A stretch of DNA of 64,000 nt, taken from NCBI RefSeq assembly GCF_013267355.1, contig NZ_CP053985.1:6944001-7008000 (forward strand), in the 5' to 3' direction. Below the pieces are notes generated by a model. The model had not been told where the DNA came from. It did no database searches and worked only from the letters and a program-made list of their open reading frames with translations. Positions within the stretch are counted from its first letter, which is position 1. Every line of letters begins with the position of its first letter. The stretch comes from Achromobacter pestifer. GTDB taxonomy: Bacteria > Pseudomonadota > Gammaproteobacteria > Burkholderiales > Burkholderiaceae_B. The translations under genes and the position numbers were made by a program. Below are positions 60,011-64,000 of the stretch, piece after piece.

Positions 60011-61245
60011 GCAACGACACCACCTACATCGCGGGCGTGGGCATCACCCGCTTCGACAAGCAGCCCGCCAAAAGCGTCAAGGACCTGGTGCGCGACGCGG
60101 TCACGCAGGCGCTGGCCGACGCGGGCTGCGACGCCGCCGATCTGCAGGCGGCCTATTTCGCCACCGCCGGCCAGGGTTCCATCGAAGGCCAATACATGGT
60201 GGCCGGCCAGGTTGCGCTGAAAGCCATGGGCATCGCCGGCATACCTGTCACCAACGTGGAGAACGCCTGCGCCAGCTCCAGCACCGCACTGAACGCGGCG
60301 CATCTCTACGTGGCATCAGGCGCGGGCGACATCTGCCTGGCCGTGGGCGTGGACAAGCTGTTTTCCGAGGACAAGGCCAAGAGCTTCGCCGTATTCGACG
60401 GCGCCTGGGACGTGCATGACGCCCCGGCGCAGATGGCCCGCCTGATGGCGCTGGCGCCCGACGTGACGCCTCCGCCCGGCTTCGAAGAGCCGGGCAAGCG
60501 CAGCGTGTTCATGGACATCTACGCCAGCCTGGCGCGGCTGCACATGAAGACCTTCGGCACCACCCAGCGCCAGCTCGCCGCCGTGGCCGCCAAGAACCAC
60601 ATGCATTCCACCTGCAATCCGCTGGCCCAGTTCCAGTACCCCATGACGATAGACGAGGCCCTGGCCGCCCGCCCCGTGTCCTGGCCTCTGACCTTGCCCA
60701 TGTGCGCGCCCATCAGCGACGGCGCGGCTGCCGCCATCGTCTGCAACGCCCGGGGTCTCAAGCGCCTGCAACGCGCCCGCGCCGTGCGCCTCTACGCCAG
60801 CGTGCTGCGCACCGCCACGGACCGCCCCGCCGACCGCTACGACCAACACCTGTGCCACCTGGCCGCGCTGGAAGCCTACGAGCGCGCTGGCGTCGGCCCG
60901 CAGGACATGTCGCTGGCGGAGGTCCACGACGCCACCGCGTTCGCCGAGATCCAGCAGACCGAGGCGCTGGGCTTCTGCGCCTTCGGCGAAGGCGGACCGA
61001 TGGCCGAATCCGGCGCCACCAGCCTGGGCGGCCGCATCCCCATCAACGTGTCCGGCGGCCTGTTGTCGCGCGGCCACCCCATAGGCGCGACCGGCCTGGC
61101 GCAAGTCCATGAAATGGTGATCCAGCTGCGCGGCGAAGCCGGCGCCCGCCAGGTCGAAGGCGCGCGCTTCGCCATCGCCGAGAATGGCGGCGGCTTCAAC
61201 GGCGTGGAAGAGGCGGTGACCTGCATCACCCTGCTCGGCCGCTGA
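60007..61245 (+). CDS. SCP2-type thiolase
   Basis: 412 residues. Seen: the acylated Cys in VENACASSSTALNAAHLYVASG, AEVHDATAFAEIQQTEALGFC, and GGLLSRGHPIGATGLAQVHEM with the catalytic His. The C-terminal second Cys of classical thiolases is replaced by IAENGGGFNG, as in the SCP2-thiolase group. It may cleave a branched or aromatic 3-oxoacyl-CoA. Translationally coupled to the importer (4-nt overlap with livF) and followed by an acyl-CoA synthetase, 31 nt downstream. Confidence 0.88.
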   Translation: MSNDTTYIAGVGITRFDKQPAKSVKDLVRDAVTQALADAGCDAADLQAAYFATAGQGSIEGQYMVAGQVALKAMGIAGIPVTNVENACASSSTALNAAHLYVASGAGDICLAVGVDKLFSEDKAKSFAVFDGAWDVHDAPAQMARLMALAPDVTPPPGFEEPGKRSVFMDIYASLARLHMKTFGTTQRQLAAVAAKNHMHSTCNPLAQFQYPMTIDEALAARPVSWPLTLPMCAPISDGAAAAIVCNARGLKRLQRARAVRLYASVLRTATDRPADRYDQHLCHLAALEAYERAGVGPQDMSLAEVHDATAFAEIQQTEALGFCAFGEGGPMAESGATSLGGRIPINVSGGLLSRGHPIGATGLAQVHEMVIQLRGEAGARQVEGARFAIAENGGGFNGVEEAVTCITLLGR

Positions 61246-61276
61246 CACCACGTCCTCCATCAACCTAGAGACCGCC

Positions 61277-62802
<1,526 letters not shown>

Positions 62803-62806
<4 letters not shown>

Positions 62807-63531
62807 CCCAGTCCTCTCCCCTCTTTGGCCGCCCGGCTGTCAGCCAGACCGAAAAGGCCTATGGCGCCCTGGAGGAAATGATCGTCACTGGCGAATTGCC
62901 GCCCGGCAGCCAGTGGTCGGAAACCACCCTGAGCGAGCGCGTCGGCATCGGCCGCTCGCCGGTGCGCGACGCCCTGCAGAAACTGGCGTTCCAGCGCCTG
63001 GTGGAAATCGCGCCGCGCCAGGGCATCTTCATCTCCGAGATCGACTACCAAGGACAGCTGAAGATCATCCAGGCGCGGCGCGAGATCGAACGGCTGATCG
63101 TGGCGCAGGCGGCGCAATGGGCCGACGACGGCGAGCGCGCCGAACTGGCGCGCCTGGCCCGCGAACTGGAAGACCTGAAGGCCGTCAACGACATGCGCAT
63201 GTACATGCGCCTGCATTTCACGCTGACCAGCCAGATCGGCGCTGCCTCGCGCAACAGCTACGCGGCCGAGTTCCACGCCATGCTGCAGACGCTGGCGCGG
63301 CGCTTCCTGTACTTCCACCAGAAGCGCCATCCGGACCTGGTGCAGATCTGTGAGCTGCACATCCAGCAGATCAACGCCATCGTCGAAGGCTCGGTGGAAC
63401 GCGCCATCGCCACGGCGGAGGCGCGCAACGACTACGCCGAAAACCTGGCGCGCAATATCCTGATGGAGCTGATCGTCACGTCGGCGGTCACCATCAGCTC
63501 CCCGCCGCGCGGCAGGAGCAGCGCGGACTGA
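62803..63531 (+). CDS. FadR-subfamily GntR transcriptional regulator
   Basis: 242 residues from the ATG that overlaps the synthetase stop (ATGA). Seen: winged helix (GSQWSETTLSERVGIGRSPVRDALQKLAFQRLVEIAPRQGIFISEI) and an FCD domain (MRLHFTLTSQIGAASRNSYAAEFHAML, ELHIQQINAIVEGS). Last gene of the 8-gene operon 55419-63531, so it probably represses its own operon until the substrate or its CoA ester appears. Confidence 0.9.
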
Positions 63532-63546
63532 AGCGCGGGCGCGGCC

Positions 63547-64000
63547 TCAGCGCCCTGAGTCCGCCAGGTTCTGCCAGGCGCCGGTGCTGCGCCCCTCTTC
63601 GGCCAGGAACTCCACCAGCGTCGGCAAGGCCGCATCCATGGGCCGGTTGGCCTGCATCCGCATCACGTAGCCCCAGGAGCCCGGCATGCGCAGGTGCGGC
63701 ACCAGGGGCACCAGCCGGCCGCTGGCGAGTTCCTCGTCGATCAGCGGCGCGCGCCCCAGGGCGATACCGACCCCGGCGGCCGCGGCCGCCGCGACCGTGC
63801 TCAGGCCGCTCAGCACCATGGGCTCCTGCCAGTCGGATTCGGCCAGGCCCAGGCGCGGGCTCCAGGTGCGCCAGTCGGTCTCGGGGCTGTCCACGTGCTT
63901 TTCCTCCAGCCAGCGATGGCGCAGGAACACGGCGGGATCGCCGCGATCGGCCGGATCGACCAGCGACGGGCTGCAAACTGGCACCACCGTTTCGGTCATG
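63547..64000 (-). CDS. LysR-family regulator, C-terminal part (runs off the window)
   Basis: About 151 residues of a LysR substrate-binding domain; the N-terminal DNA-binding part lies beyond base 64000. Seen: VPVCSPSLVDP, GLSTVAAAAAAGVGIALGRAPLIDEELASGRLVPLVPHLRMPGSWGYVMR, the family's final strand and helix pattern (GcvA-like). Convergent with the GntR gene, 15 nt apart. Confidence 0.85.
   Translation of the reverse strand, partial: MTETVVPVCSPSLVDPADRGDPAVFLRHRWLEEKHVDSPETDWRTWSPRLGLAESDWQEPMVLSGLSTVAAAAAAGVGIALGRAPLIDEELASGRLVPLVPHLRMPGSWGYVMRMQANRPMDAALPTLVEFLAEEGRSTGAWQNLADSGR

Overview
The window is high-GC DNA from a betaproteobacterium, most likely Alcaligenaceae of the Bordetella/Achromobacter kind. 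Reasons: two Bug-type (tripartite tricarboxylate receptor) binding proteins beside CaiB/BaiF CoA-transferases, many LysR and GntR regulators, acyl-CoA synthetase/thiolase catabolic modules and dense short operons. The genus is inferred, not shown. Genes fill most of the sequence. I found no rRNA, CRISPR array, insertion sequence or phage gene.

Layout. 1-3.1 kb: branched-chain 2-oxoacid dehydrogenase genes (bkdA1-bkdA2-bkdB, minus strand, E2 cut by the window edge). 3.4-8.4 kb: a small membrane protein, a nitroreductase and a CoA-transferase/GntR/crotonase/Bug catabolic operon. 8.6-11.6 kb: divergent cadR-cadA heavy-metal efflux pair with a MerR-type promoter, then speG. 12.3-16.2 kb: LysR regulator divergent from an MFS transporter and an M81 (MlrC-like) peptidase. 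16.3-21.5 kb: 2H phosphoesterase-like protein, riboflavin synthase, an aldehyde dehydrogenase divergent from a GntR-SDR pair, and two small unknown genes.

21.6-32.5 kb is the most remarkable part: a siderophore locus whose peptide-synthetase core has been deleted. It keeps a PvdS/OrbS-like ECF sigma factor under a Fur-box-like site, a short FecR-N-terminal-like protein, MbtH, type II thioesterase, phosphopantetheinyl transferase, SyrP-like hydroxylase, hydroxyornithine-formyltransferase-like protein, PvdQ-like acylase and PvdE-like exporter. The synthetase survives only as a 384-codon relic: start of a fatty-acyl-AMP ligase, then the end of a carrier domain, then the first part of a thioesterase. 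A PepSY membrane protein at the end of the operon is also broken. I found TAAA-N17/18-CGTC promoter elements in front of the mbtH, formyltransferase and exporter genes, plus a fourth, divergent one that now points into the relic. So the regulon wiring outlived the biosynthetic core.

32.8-35.4 kb: exonuclease III, tRNA-Ala(CGC), and beside the tRNA a less GC-rich islet with a LuxR-type solo regulator and an unknown 197-residue gene. 35.5-40.4 kb: LysR plus a binding protein-thiolase-acyl-CoA synthetase module. 40.5-43.6 kb: a sodium/solute symporter behind a TPP riboswitch (probable thiamine-precursor uptake), divergent from a flavin monooxygenase. 43.6-47.5 kb: MarC, DUF4105 protein, lipoprotein hydrolase and small membrane protein operon, with a divergent TetR gene and a perfect operator-like palindrome. 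48.2-51.5 kb: an MFS exporter divergent from a LysR gene, then N-formylglutamate amidohydrolase. 51.5-55.3 kb: a Bug/CoA-transferase/MaoC operon with divergent LysR. 55.4-63.5 kb: a complete Liv-type ABC importer joined by stop/start overlaps to a thiolase and linked to an acyl-CoA synthetase and a GntR regulator. The window ends inside another LysR gene.
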